DNA of 16,718 bases, from the NCBI GenBank assembly GCA_964435595.1, contig CAYSZV010000033.1:1-16718 (forward strand), given 5' to 3'. Shown one piece after another: positions 6,565-13,412 of the stretch (position 1 is the first letter of the stretch; each line of letters opens with the position of its first letter). Position numbers and translations under genes: made by a program. This DNA is from Izemoplasma sp964435595. Lineage in GTDB: Bacteria > Bacillota_I > Bacilli_A > Izemoplasmatales > Izemoplasmataceae. The notes under the pieces are model-generated. The model was not told the DNA's origin and did not search any database. It saw only the letters and a program-made list of their open reading frames with translations.

Positions 6565-7560
6565 ATGAATCGAAAAGAAATTAACAATCTTGTAAGACCA
6601 TATGCTAAAGCAAAAGACGTAAAAGCATATTGGCAGATACTCAATACACTCATACCATATTTTTTAATTGTTTTTACAATGTACTATTTAATCAACATTG
6701 GAGTTCACTACTTATTCGTGCTTCCACTCGCAATACCTGGAGCCCTATTTACTGTCAGAATATTCATTCTATTCCACGATTGTACACATAGTTCATTTAT
6801 GAAGTCAAAAAAAATGATGACCTTCTTTGGACATGTTTTTGGAATATTAGTTTTCACTCCATTTTATCCGTGGCAAAGAGAACACAAAGAACATCACCGT
6901 ACGGTTGGAAATATCGACAAAAGAGGTACTGGAGACGTTTGGACTATGACGGTTGAAGAATATAAAAGTGCATCACTATTAAAGCGTTTCGGATATAGAT
7001 TATATCGTAATCCTCTTCTCCTATTTGTTATCGGACCTGCATATATGTTCATGGTACAAAACAGGTTACCAATTAATATGAAAACAAAAAAAGATTGGAT
7101 AAGTCTAATCATTACAAACATAGCAATCTTGGCAATTGTCTTAACAGTATCATTTACCATAGGATTCAAGTATTACTTGATGATTCAAGTTCCAATTATC
7201 TTTATCGCTTCAAGTTTAGGTGTATGGCTGTTTTTTGTACAACATCAATATGAAGATGTCTATTGGGAAGAAAATGCAAAATGGGATGTTACTGAGGCTG
7301 CCATAAAAGGAAGTTCAGTTTACAACCTTCCTCTCGTATTAGATTGGTTCACAGGAAATATTGGATACCACAATGTCCATCATTTAAACGCGAGAATCCC
7401 AAACTATAGCTTACGTAAAATGTTTAAAAGAACAAAAGAATTTCATATTTCCAAGGAAATCAAATTCTTTGAGAGTTTGAAACTAGCTAAATTATACTTA
7501 TATGATCAAAAAAATAAATTGTTAATCTCAAGAAAAAAATATAAAAAAATGAGCAACTAA
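6565..7560 (+). CDS. Membrane fatty-acid desaturase family protein
   Basis: The product is 331 aa from the ATG at 6565. All three His boxes of membrane di-iron desaturases are present: HDCTH (residues 71-75), HKEHH (107-111) and HNVHH (269-273), with a further His in 'FVQHQYED' near 227. Hydrophobic segments at about 28-70, 85-100, 150-165, 180-200 and 203-226 fit a four-helix polytopic membrane protein. The layout is close to Bacillus Des-type acyl-lipid desaturases, which use O2 and reduced ferredoxin or flavodoxin to insert a double bond in membrane lipid acyl chains and are cold-induced. Regiospecificity cannot be read. The gene is monocistronic, with its own promoter, operator-like repeat and terminator. 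Other di-iron family activities (hydroxylase, ketolase) are possible but less likely. Confidence 0.88.
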   Translation: MNRKEINNLVRPYAKAKDVKAYWQILNTLIPYFLIVFTMYYLINIGVHYLFVLPLAIPGALFTVRIFILFHDCTHSSFMKSKKMMTFFGHVFGILVFTPFYPWQREHKEHHRTVGNIDKRGTGDVWTMTVEEYKSASLLKRFGYRLYRNPLLLFVIGPAYMFMVQNRLPINMKTKKDWISLIITNIAILAIVLTVSFTIGFKYYLMIQVPIIFIASSLGVWLFFVQHQYEDVYWEENAKWDVTEAAIKGSSVYNLPLVLDWFTGNIGYHNVHHLNARIPNYSLRKMFKRTKEFHISKEIKFFESLKLAKLYLYDQKNKLLISRKKYKKMSN

Positions 7561-7583
7561 AAAAAGCGACTAAGTCGCTTTTT
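7561..7583. terminator. Bidirectional terminator between desaturase and kbl
   Basis: AAAAAGCGAC (7561-7570), a 3-nt loop and GTCGCTTTTT (7574-7583) form a perfect 10-bp stem with T-runs on both strands. It directly follows the desaturase stop and touches the kbl stop codon at 7583-7585, serving both convergent genes. Confidence 0.9.
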
Positions 7584-8770
7584 TATTTTATAATATTTAA
7601 TTTTTTTCCTACTTTTTCAAATTGTTCAATTGCAAAGTCTAAGTCTTCTCTTGTGTGTCCTGCACTAATCATAACACGAAGTCTTCCTTTTCCTTTTGGA
7701 ACAGTCGGAAATACAATTCCAGATACATATACACCAGCTTCTAATAATGCTTTGGAGAATTCCATTGTTTTTCCTTCGTTACCAATCATTACAGGGGTAA
7801 TCGGTGTTTCTGAATGTCCTGTATCAAAGCCAAGTTTCCCAAGTTTTTCTTTGAAATATCTTGCGTTATCCCAAAGTTTATTTGAAAACTCTTCACTTTC
7901 CATTAGCATCTTCACAGATTCTATCGTTGCTCCAGTAGCTGCTGGAGGTAAAGCTGTACTAAAGAGTAATGGTCTCGCTCTATGAGAAAGCCAAGTTTTT
8001 GTTTCTTCCTTACTTGCTACATATCCACCTACAACACCAATTGCTTTGCTTAACGTACCAATGATAAAGTCTACTCTACCGTGAAGGCCAAAGTGATCGA
8101 CAGTTCCTCTTCCTGATTTTCCTAAGACACCACTACCATGAGCATCATCAACATAAGTCATTGCATTATATTCTTCAGCTAATTCAACCATTCTTGGTAA
8201 AGGTGCTAAGTCTCCATCCATTGAAAAAACACCATCTGTAATAATTAATACATTACGATATTGATCTCTCTTCTCTTTTAAGATTTCTTCTAAGTGCTCC
8301 ATATCAGCATGTCTAAAGATAGCTTTATCTGCTCTTGAAAGGCGAACACCATCGATAATAGAGGCATGGTTCAATTCATCTGAAATGATTAAATCTCCTT
8401 TTTCAACAATTGCTTGAATTGTTCCAATATTACAATTTAATCCTGATTGAAAGCACATAACTGCTTCTTCATGTTTGAATTCAGCTAAAAGATCTTCTAA
8501 TTGTCCTATCAAATCATAATTACCAACAATCGTACGAACCGCTCCTGCTCCTGCTCCATATTTATTCACAGCATCAATTGCAGCTTGTTTCACTCTAGGA
8601 TGATTTGAAAGTCCTAAATAATTATTACTTGATAAGTTTACTACTTCTTTTCCATTTAGAATAATACGATTATCACAAGGTCCAGAGTTCACAGGCAACT
8701 CACGATATACTCCATCATTTTTCAATTCTTGAATTTTATCTTTCAAATATGTTAATTCATGATTTTTCAT
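7583..8770 (-). CDS. kbl: 2-amino-3-ketobutyrate coenzyme A ligase (glycine C-acetyltransferase)
   Basis: The product is 395 aa from the ATG at 8768-8770, the usual length. I chose this ATG because AAGGGGG lies 8 nt before it; a longer in-frame version would overlap tdh and add a non-family N terminus. It is a fold-type I PLP enzyme of the alpha-oxoamine synthase family. Visible motifs are 'NYLGLSNHP' (50-58), 'GAGAGAVRTIVG' (72-83), 'VDDAHGSG' with Asp208 and His211, and 'GTLSKAIGVVGGY' with the PLP-binding Lys242. It cleaves 2-amino-3-ketobutyrate with CoA to glycine and acetyl-CoA. The tdh gene lies 5 nt upstream and makes its unstable substrate, which separates it from BioF and HemA relatives. 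Confidence 0.93.
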   Translation of the reverse strand: MKNHELTYLKDKIQELKNDGVYRELPVNSGPCDNRIILNGKEVVNLSSNNYLGLSNHPRVKQAAIDAVNKYGAGAGAVRTIVGNYDLIGQLEDLLAEFKHEEAVMCFQSGLNCNIGTIQAIVEKGDLIISDELNHASIIDGVRLSRADKAIFRHADMEHLEEILKEKRDQYRNVLIITDGVFSMDGDLAPLPRMVELAEEYNAMTYVDDAHGSGVLGKSGRGTVDHFGLHGRVDFIIGTLSKAIGVVGGYVASKEETKTWLSHRARPLLFSTALPPAATGATIESVKMLMESEEFSNKLWDNARYFKEKLGKLGFDTGHSETPITPVMIGNEGKTMEFSKALLEAGVYVSGIVFPTVPKGKGRLRVMISAGHTREDLDFAIEQFEKVGKKLNIIK

Positions 8771-8775
8771 TATAT

Positions 8776-9837
8776 TTACCCCCTTGGATCTATTACTATT
8801 TTCCCACAATTTCCACTACCCATAAGTTCCATTGCTTCATCAATCTTACTCATAGGGAATGTGTGAGTGATAATTTTATCTAGGTCTAATCTATCATTAT
8901 CTATTAAGTCTTTAACCTGGTACCACGTATCATAAATTCTTCTACCAACAACACCATAAACTCTAATACCTTTAAACACGATATCCGTGGCCAAATCAAT
9001 TTCAATATCTTTTGAAGGAATTCCAAGTAACGACAATCCTCCACCTGGCTTTAAGTATTTAAACGCTTGTTCAATCGCGGTTTTGTTTCCACTAAATTCA
9101 CCAATCACATCAGGACCTTGTCCATTTGTTTCGAATCGCACTCTTTTAATCACATCTTCATCTATCGGATTTATGATTACATCTGCACCTAATTCTTTTG
9201 CTAATTTTAGTCTATACTCATTCACTTCAATTGCAATTATTTTTTTCGCACCGTAAGCTTTAGCAACATTCACACCCATGAGTCCTATTGGCCCACATCC
9301 TACAATAACAACATCTTTATCTTTTATATCAAAATGTGCCATTGTATGAACAGCATTACCAAGTGGTTCTTGAACACTTAAATGTAATGGGTTCTTTTCA
9401 GGAGAATTAATAAAACAATTCATTGCAGGAATCCTAACATATTCTGCAAAGCAACCATCCGTATCAACACCGATGATTTTCGTGTTTTGACAAATGTGTC
9501 CTTCACCTCTTAAGCAGTATTCACATGTTCCACAAATAATATGAGTTTCAGCACTTACAATATCACCAATTTTTACCCTGGTAACATCGTCACCAATCTT
9601 AACAATTTCTCCACTAAACTCATGTCCTGCTGTGAATGGTAGAGTTAATCTTTTTTTTGCCCAATCATCATATGTAAATATATGATAATCAGTTCCACAA
9701 ACACTAGCATAGTTTACTCTAATTAATACTTCATGTGGTTCTAAATCTGACGGAATAGGTTTTGTTGTTCTAGTTAGGCCAACACGTGGCATATCCTTAA
9801 CTACTACATTCATTAACCCGGTAAATTCTTTATTCAT
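8776..9837 (-). CDS. tdh: L-threonine 3-dehydrogenase, zinc-dependent
   Basis: The 353-aa protein belongs to the medium-chain dehydrogenases. It has catalytic-zinc ligands Cys47 (in CGTD) and His72-Glu73 (in GHE), with Glu157 in 'QEPLG'. Structural-zinc Cys are at 102, 105, 108 and 116, and the NAD-binding 'GCGPIG' at 180-185 is followed by an acidic residue (Glu near 'IAIEVNE'), which favours NAD over NADP. The 'YHIFTYDDWA' segment after CGTD is typical of threonine dehydrogenase rather than of sorbitol or alcohol dehydrogenases. It oxidises threonine to 2-amino-3-ketobutyrate and makes NADH. AAGGAG lies about 9 nt upstream of the ATG at 9835-9837. First gene of the tdh-kbl operon, with an extended -10 promoter and a cre-like site upstream. 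Confidence 0.92.
   Translation of the reverse strand: MNKEFTGLMNVVVKDMPRVGLTRTTKPIPSDLEPHEVLIRVNYASVCGTDYHIFTYDDWAKKRLTLPFTAGHEFSGEIVKIGDDVTRVKIGDIVSAETHIICGTCEYCLRGEGHICQNTKIIGVDTDGCFAEYVRIPAMNCFINSPEKNPLHLSVQEPLGNAVHTMAHFDIKDKDVVIVGCGPIGLMGVNVAKAYGAKKIIAIEVNEYRLKLAKELGADVIINPIDEDVIKRVRFETNGQGPDVIGEFSGNKTAIEQAFKYLKPGGGLSLLGIPSKDIEIDLATDIVFKGIRVYGVVGRRIYDTWYQVKDLIDNDRLDLDKIITHTFPMSKIDEAMELMGSGNCGKIVIDPRG
8779..8785 (-). promoter_or_regulatory. Shine-Dalgarno site that fixes the kbl start at 8770
   Basis: AAGGGGG on the minus strand, formed by the last codons of tdh, is 8 nt before the kbl ATG and couples the two genes. Confidence 0.75.
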
Positions 9838-9859
9838 AATTTATCTCCTTTTAAGAAAA

Positions 9860-9873
9860 ATCAAACGCTTACA
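9860..9873 (-). promoter_or_regulatory. Possible catabolite-response (cre-like) element in the tdh leader
   Basis: ATCAAACGCTTACA (plus-strand reading) matches 12 of 14 positions of the cre consensus TGNAARCGNWWWCA; only the first two bases differ. It lies about 10-23 nt downstream of the tdh -10, a place where CcpA would block transcription. A single imperfect match, so tentative. Confidence 0.4.
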
Positions 9874-9882
9874 TCCACGCTT

Positions 9883-9891
9883 ATTATATCA
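9883..9891 (-). promoter_or_regulatory. Extended -10 promoter of tdh-kbl
   Basis: On the minus strand TGATATAAT has a perfect TATAAT at 9883-9888 with TGN before it. No good -35 is found 17 nt upstream. The leader would be about 40 nt, too short for a riboswitch. Confidence 0.65.
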
Positions 9892-10202
9892 TAGAATATT
9901 CAAATGTATAGAACTTTTACGAAAGAATTTTTTATTAATAATACAGCATAATTATTCAATAATAATATAGAGAAAAAGCAGGTAAAATTGGGCAAATTCT
10001 ATCTGCTTTTATTATGGGCTTTTGTATCTAAGTTACAATACAAAAAAGAGGAATCACAAAATTGATTGTATAAAAAATCAGTAATGTGAATTAACGTGAT
10101 TTGTTTCCAAATCCAGTAAGATTATAAACAGTAATGAAAAACAAATCTACTTTAAAAAGTTAAAAAAATAAACAAAATATTTTTACTCTTATCTAGCCAA
10201 AA
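9892..10202. other. Gene-free AT-rich stretch between the tdh promoter and the response-regulator terminator
   Basis: I see no supported coding region on either strand; reading frames are short and lack Shine-Dalgarno sites. The only structure is a hairpin with arms AAAAGCAG (9974-9981) and CTGCTTTT (10003-10010) and a 21-nt loop. It could be a weak secondary terminator, since a T-rich tract follows on the minus strand. The near-repeat TGTGAATTAACGTGA around 10085-10099 is direct rather than inverted, so it is not a CRP-type site. Confidence 0.5.
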
Positions 10203-10232
10203 AAAGTCCGCGAATAAGCACTCGCAGACTTT
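10203..10232 (-). terminator. Intrinsic terminator of the two-component system
   Basis: The arms at 10203-10213 and 10222-10232 form an 11-bp stem (one G-U wobble) with GC-rich core and 8-nt loop. On the minus strand a run of seven T follows. It starts 1 nt after the response-regulator stop. Confidence 0.88.
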
Positions 10233-10233
10233 C

Positions 10234-10902
10234 CTATTTAATAAAATACTTATACTTGGGTCTTCCAACCGTACCATAATCAATTTTCTTTTCAATTGCA
10301 TTATTATCAACCAAATAATCTAAATATTTACGTAAACTAACTTTACTTAGATTTGTAATATGAGAAATTTCCTCCACATCAACCAATGTTTTCTTATAAA
10401 CAGCAAGTTTTTCTAGAATATATGTCAATGTTTTTTCTTGCAACCCTTTTGGTAAATTAATTTCGCTTTTATGATTAAACATTTGATCAATATCACTTTG
10501 AGATAATTTTTGATTCTCGAATGCTTTGTACTTCAGTTCACAACGGAATACAGCTTGATTAAAACGTTCTTGAGTAAATGGTTTTACCAAATAATCAATT
10601 ACACCCAAATTTAAAAATTCAGAGATTGTACGATTATCATTAATGGCAGTGATTGGAATCACAGAAATATCGTTTCCATCTTCACGCAATTTCTTTAACA
10701 TTTCAAGTCCGCTCATCTTTGGCATATGAACATCTAATATCACAAGATCTATATCATCCGATGATTTACTTAAATACTCATATGCATCACGTCCATTATC
10801 TATTACTTTAACAATCTCGAAATTCTTTAATTCATTAAAATAGTGAGTATGTATATGTGCAACCATTGGATCATCTTCTACAATTAATATTCGCAATTTC
10901 AT
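10234..10902 (-). CDS. CitB/DcuR-type response regulator
   Basis: The 222-aa protein has an N-terminal receiver domain: acidic pair Asp10-Asp11 in 'VEDDPM', phospho-acceptor Asp57 in 'ILDVHMPKMSG', Thr85 and Lys107 in 'LVKPFT'. The C-terminal winged helix (about 150-222) ends in 'GTVGRPKYKYF'; this GRPxYxY wing is a hallmark of the CitB/DctR/MalR/DcuR group. These regulators usually control uptake and fermentation of di- and tricarboxylates such as citrate, malate or fumarate, but the effector here cannot be read. Its ATG overlaps the kinase TGA by 4 nt (ATGA, 10899-10902), so translation is coupled, and AAGGTGA lies just upstream. No carboxylate transporter is in view; the divergent neighbour is the hydrogenase operon. 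Confidence 0.9.
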   Translation of the reverse strand: MKLRILIVEDDPMVAHIHTHYFNELKNFEIVKVIDNGRDAYEYLSKSSDDIDLVILDVHMPKMSGLEMLKKLREDGNDISVIPITAINDNRTISEFLNLGVIDYLVKPFTQERFNQAVFRCELKYKAFENQKLSQSDIDQMFNHKSEINLPKGLQEKTLTYILEKLAVYKKTLVDVEEISHITNLSKVSLRKYLDYLVDNNAIEKKIDYGTVGRPKYKYFIK

Positions 10903-12136
10903 TCTGTCACCTTCTTAAGTATTATTTCAATATACGTTCCAAGTTTTGAAGACTGCACTTGTTTTGATCCTGAATATAAATTAACAATCTCATTTACAAG
11001 CGACAAACCAGTCCCTCTGCTGTCCCCATCTTTTGTAGAGACACCACGTTTAAACATGCGTTCTTTGACAGTTGGGTCAATTCCACCTGCATGATCGGAC
11101 ACACCAATCAAAATCTGGTCATCAGTTTCCAACAATCTGACTGTTACCTTTTTATTGTCAAGCTCCAATTTGCCATAAGCTTCAAACGCGTTATCAATCA
11201 GATTACCAATTACGATAACCAAATCATCGCTATCAATAGATTTGTGTTTTCTCGACAAGAAACTCTCATCAGTTAGCCTAATGGTAGTGTCATATTCTTT
11301 AGACTGAATCTCTTTTCCAACAAATAGAGCCGTTACTTTATCATCTTTTATACGAGATGAATAAAAGTCAGAAGTTAGATTCGTTGTATAAACATTTTCG
11401 GTAATATAATTGTTTACCTTCTCAAAATCTTTCATCTTTATCAATCCCAAAATAACATGTAATTTGTTTTGAAATTCATGTTTTTGTTCTCGTAAAGCCT
11501 TTGATATTTTTCGATATCCAGATATTTGGTCAATCAATTTATCGACTTCATACCTGCTTCTAATTATTGCAGTGGCTCCGATTACTTGCCCATCAACATA
11601 AAGTGGAAATGTAGTTAATAATATTTTTTCATCAAAAATCTCGGTAAGTTTATTATGAACACGATTCTTACTTGTCATAATTGTTTTAAAATCAATATGC
11701 GGAAATACTTCATACACAATTTTACCTTTGTCATGATCTGACAAATTATACATTCTCTTAAATTGTTCATTTAAAGTAATAATCTTAAATTCTTTATCTA
11801 CAGAAATAACTCCCTCGCTCAATTGCTCTATCAAAGATTTATATTCACTATATAACATACCAATCTCATATGGAGTAAACCCTTTTAAATCTTTCTTGTA
11901 TTCATTAGAAATATAAACAACTGTATAAATTGCAATTGATAATCCAATTAAAAAAACAAGAATCAAAACGAACAAAATAGTTGTGGATAATTCATCTTCA
12001 TTTCGCAAATGAAGAAAACTAATTGAAAAAAGAACTGTAAATAATACNNNNNNNNNNCGTGCGCTGAAAAAAATAACAAACTGAATACAGCAAAAATTAT
12101 GATTGCTCGACTAACTAAATTTCTTTCTTCATTCAT
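10899..12136 (-). CDS. CitA/DcuS-type sensor histidine kinase, interrupted by an assembly gap
   Basis: From the ATG at 12134-12136 (GGTGAT upstream) the first 26 residues are 'MNEERNLVSR' plus a hydrophobic stretch, a first membrane helix. Ten Ns follow, then an open frame of 382 codons. This has a hydrophobic segment, a second helix 'TTILFVLILVFLIGLSIAI', a PAS domain ('SEGVISVDKEFKIITLNEQF'), the phospho-acceptor His in 'EQKHEFQNKLHVILGLI' (codon 11478-11480), and an ATPase domain with N-box 'GNLIDNAFEA', 'SDHAGGID', F-box 'MFKRGVSTK' and 'GDSRGTGLSLV'. The H-E-F-x-N-K-L-H box identifies the CitA/DcuS family. As written, the two sides are out of frame across 10 bases, so the gap length is not literal. 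An extracytoplasmic sensor domain of roughly 130 residues probably lies in the gap. It is not a real frameshift on this evidence. Confidence 0.85.
12048..12057. other. Assembly gap (10 N)
   Basis: Ten ambiguous bases lie inside the histidine kinase gene. The frame does not carry through a 10-base length, so the number is probably a placeholder. Confidence 0.95.
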
Positions 12137-12162
12137 CTTTATCACCACTTCTATCAATTATC

Positions 12163-12191
12163 ATAATAGAAAAACATTCACAAACAGTCAA
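12163..12191 (-). promoter_or_regulatory. Promoter of the two-component operon
   Basis: On the minus strand TTGACT (12186-12191, 5/6), a 17-nt spacer and TATTAT (12163-12168, 5/6) lie about 27 nt upstream of the kinase ATG. Confidence 0.75.
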
Positions 12192-12444
12192 GAATAATAT
12201 AAAATAACTACATTAATTATAATATATATACTAGATTATAAATAGTTTTTATATAATTTTTCTAAATTTAGTTTGTTTACTAAATAAGTAATAATAAAAA
12301 AAATAAAAAAAATGAGCATAAGATACTGTTTTCTACCTTTATAAAGGCTTTTATTCTTATTTATAAAATCTATGTTTTAATATCTATATATAGTATTGTC
12401 TAAACTATAATCAAATGGTAACATTGATATGGCAAAATTATTGA
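12192..12444. other. Extremely AT-rich divergent regulatory stretch between kinase and hydrogenase genes
   Basis: No coding region is supported. Three symmetrical sequences are visible: CTAAATTTAG (12262-12271), the perfect 12-nt palindrome CCTTTATAAAGG (12336-12347), and TATAGT-N9-ACTATA (12389-12409). Any of these could be a protein-binding site, but AT-rich DNA produces such symmetry often. The palindrome with G/C ends is the most noteworthy. No Rex-type TTGTTAA-N4-TTAACAA match is present. Confidence 0.45.
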
Positions 12445-12473
12445 TTGAATAAAAATAATATAAACAATATGAT
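12445..12473 (+). promoter_or_regulatory. Promoter of the hndABCD hydrogenase operon
   Basis: TTGAAT (12445-12450, 4/6), a 17-nt spacer and TATGAT (12468-12473, 5/6) lie about 38 nt upstream of the ATG at 12511, which has AAAGGAG 6 nt before it. Confidence 0.6.
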
Positions 12474-12510
12474 AGATATATAGTAAATCATGTTTTGAAA
12501 GGAGAATCAT

Positions 12511-13011
12511 ATGAGTAATGTTAACTTAAAGATGGATGGATTGGATGAAGATTTACTGCTTCAATTAGACCAATACATTGAAAAAACAGAGGATCCAAAA
12601 GGGAGTTTAATCAACATTCTTCATAAAGCTCAGCATCTATTTGGATATCTACCTCATAACTTACAGTATTATGTTGCTAGAAAAATCAATATAGACGCAG
12701 CAACTGTAAATGGTGTTGTAAGTTTCTACAGTTATTTCACTGAGAAAAAAACTGGTAAACATGTTATTAGTGTGTGTATGGGTACTGCTTGTTATGTAAA
12801 AGGAGCAGAAAAAATATTACACAAAATATTAAAAGATTTAGACGTCAATAAAGGTGATGTTACAAAAGATGAATTATTCACTGTTAGAGATGTACGCTGT
12901 ATCGGAGCTTGTGGACTTGCTCCTGTATTAACAGTTGGAGAAAAAGTTTTTGGTAAAGTCAAAGAAGATATGGTTGATGGTATCTTAAATCAATATAAGG
13001 AGGAATTATAA
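12511..13011 (+). CDS. hndA: NuoE-like [2Fe-2S] subunit of NAD(P)H-linked [FeFe] hydrogenase
   Basis: The 166-aa protein has a helical N-terminal part with 'KGSLINILHKAQHLFGYLP' (30-48) and a thioredoxin-like [2Fe-2S] domain. The ligands are Cys89 and Cys94 ('CMGTACYV') and Cys130 and Cys134 ('CIGACGLAPV'), the C-x4-C and C-x3-C pattern of NuoE/HndA/HydC. It passes electrons between the flavoprotein and the catalytic subunit in the cytoplasmic complex. Its stop overlaps the next start by 1 nt (TAATG), and the order NuoE-like, small subunit, NuoF-like, hydrogenase is that of Desulfovibrio hndABCD. It is first in the operon, with a promoter and AAAGGAG directly upstream. Confidence 0.9.
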   Translation: MSNVNLKMDGLDEDLLLQLDQYIEKTEDPKGSLINILHKAQHLFGYLPHNLQYYVARKINIDAATVNGVVSFYSYFTEKKTGKHVISVCMGTACYVKGAEKILHKILKDLDVNKGDVTKDELFTVRDVRCIGACGLAPVLTVGEKVFGKVKEDMVDGILNQYKEEL

Positions 13012-13412
13012 TGGCGATTAAAAGTTTAGAAGAATTAAGAGCTTTAAGAGCTTCATTACAAAACTCTGTTGATTTACGAGAAAAAGGAGAAAGTATTGAT
13101 GGTAACATCGAACTACTTATCGGTATGGGTACTTGTGGAATCGCAGCAGGTGCACGTGATACGTTCAATGCTTTGTTAGAGTTACTCGATCAAAAAGAAA
13201 TCAATCATGTAAAAGTAATTAGTGTAGGTTGTTTAGGACAATGTACATTGGAACCTACAATACAAGTAAACATCCCAGGTCAAAAGCCTGTGATTTATGG
13301 AAATATGATGAAAGAACGTGTAGAAGAATTGGTTCAAAAAGTAATCATCGAAAAAGGGCACTTAGATGAAGATTTAATCATCCCTACCTTTATGAAAGCG
13401 GAGGTAGAATAA
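13011..13412 (+). CDS. hndB: Small [2Fe-2S]-like subunit of [FeFe] hydrogenase (HndB)
   Basis: The 133-aa protein has a thioredoxin-like domain with 'IGMGTCGIAAGARDTF' (38-53) and 'VGCLGQCTLEP' (72-82). Only three cysteines are visible: 42, 74 and 78. Where the NuoF-like partner has its second ligand (C-x4-C), this protein has Gly47. Cluster binding may therefore be altered or completed by another residue. I recall the 'GTCGIAAGAR' string in relatives, so this is probably a family trait and not damage. It most likely acts as an electron-transfer or structural subunit of the complex. AAGGAGG lies 7 nt before the ATG. The gene overlaps both neighbours by 1 nt, so translation is coupled. Confidence 0.85.
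   Translation: MAIKSLEELRALRASLQNSVDLREKGESIDGNIELLIGMGTCGIAAGARDTFNALLELLDQKEINHVKVISVGCLGQCTLEPTIQVNIPGQKPVIYGNMMKERVEELVQKVIIEKGHLDEDLIIPTFMKAEVE

Noticed and set aside
6894..7169. Minus-strand frame inside the desaturase gene
   Set aside because: Antisense to the conserved His-box region, with no start signal.
10081..10105. CRP/FNR-like site near TGTGAATTAACGTGA
   Set aside because: The two halves are direct repeats and not an inverted repeat, and no promoter is adjacent.
10899..12008. Histidine kinase starting at TTG 12006-12008
   Set aside because: No Shine-Dalgarno site there; the frame stays open up to the N run. A proper ATG with GGTGAT and a promoter lie beyond the gap, so this is an internal position of a longer gene.
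12048..12057. Frameshifted or pseudogene kinase
   Set aside because: The frame mismatch falls exactly on ten Ns whose number is likely arbitrary, so it is not evidence of a mutation.
12262..12290. Rex operator upstream of the hydrogenase operon
   Set aside because: GTTTGTTTACTAAATAAG resembles only the left half of TTGTTAA-N4-TTAACAA; the right half does not fit.
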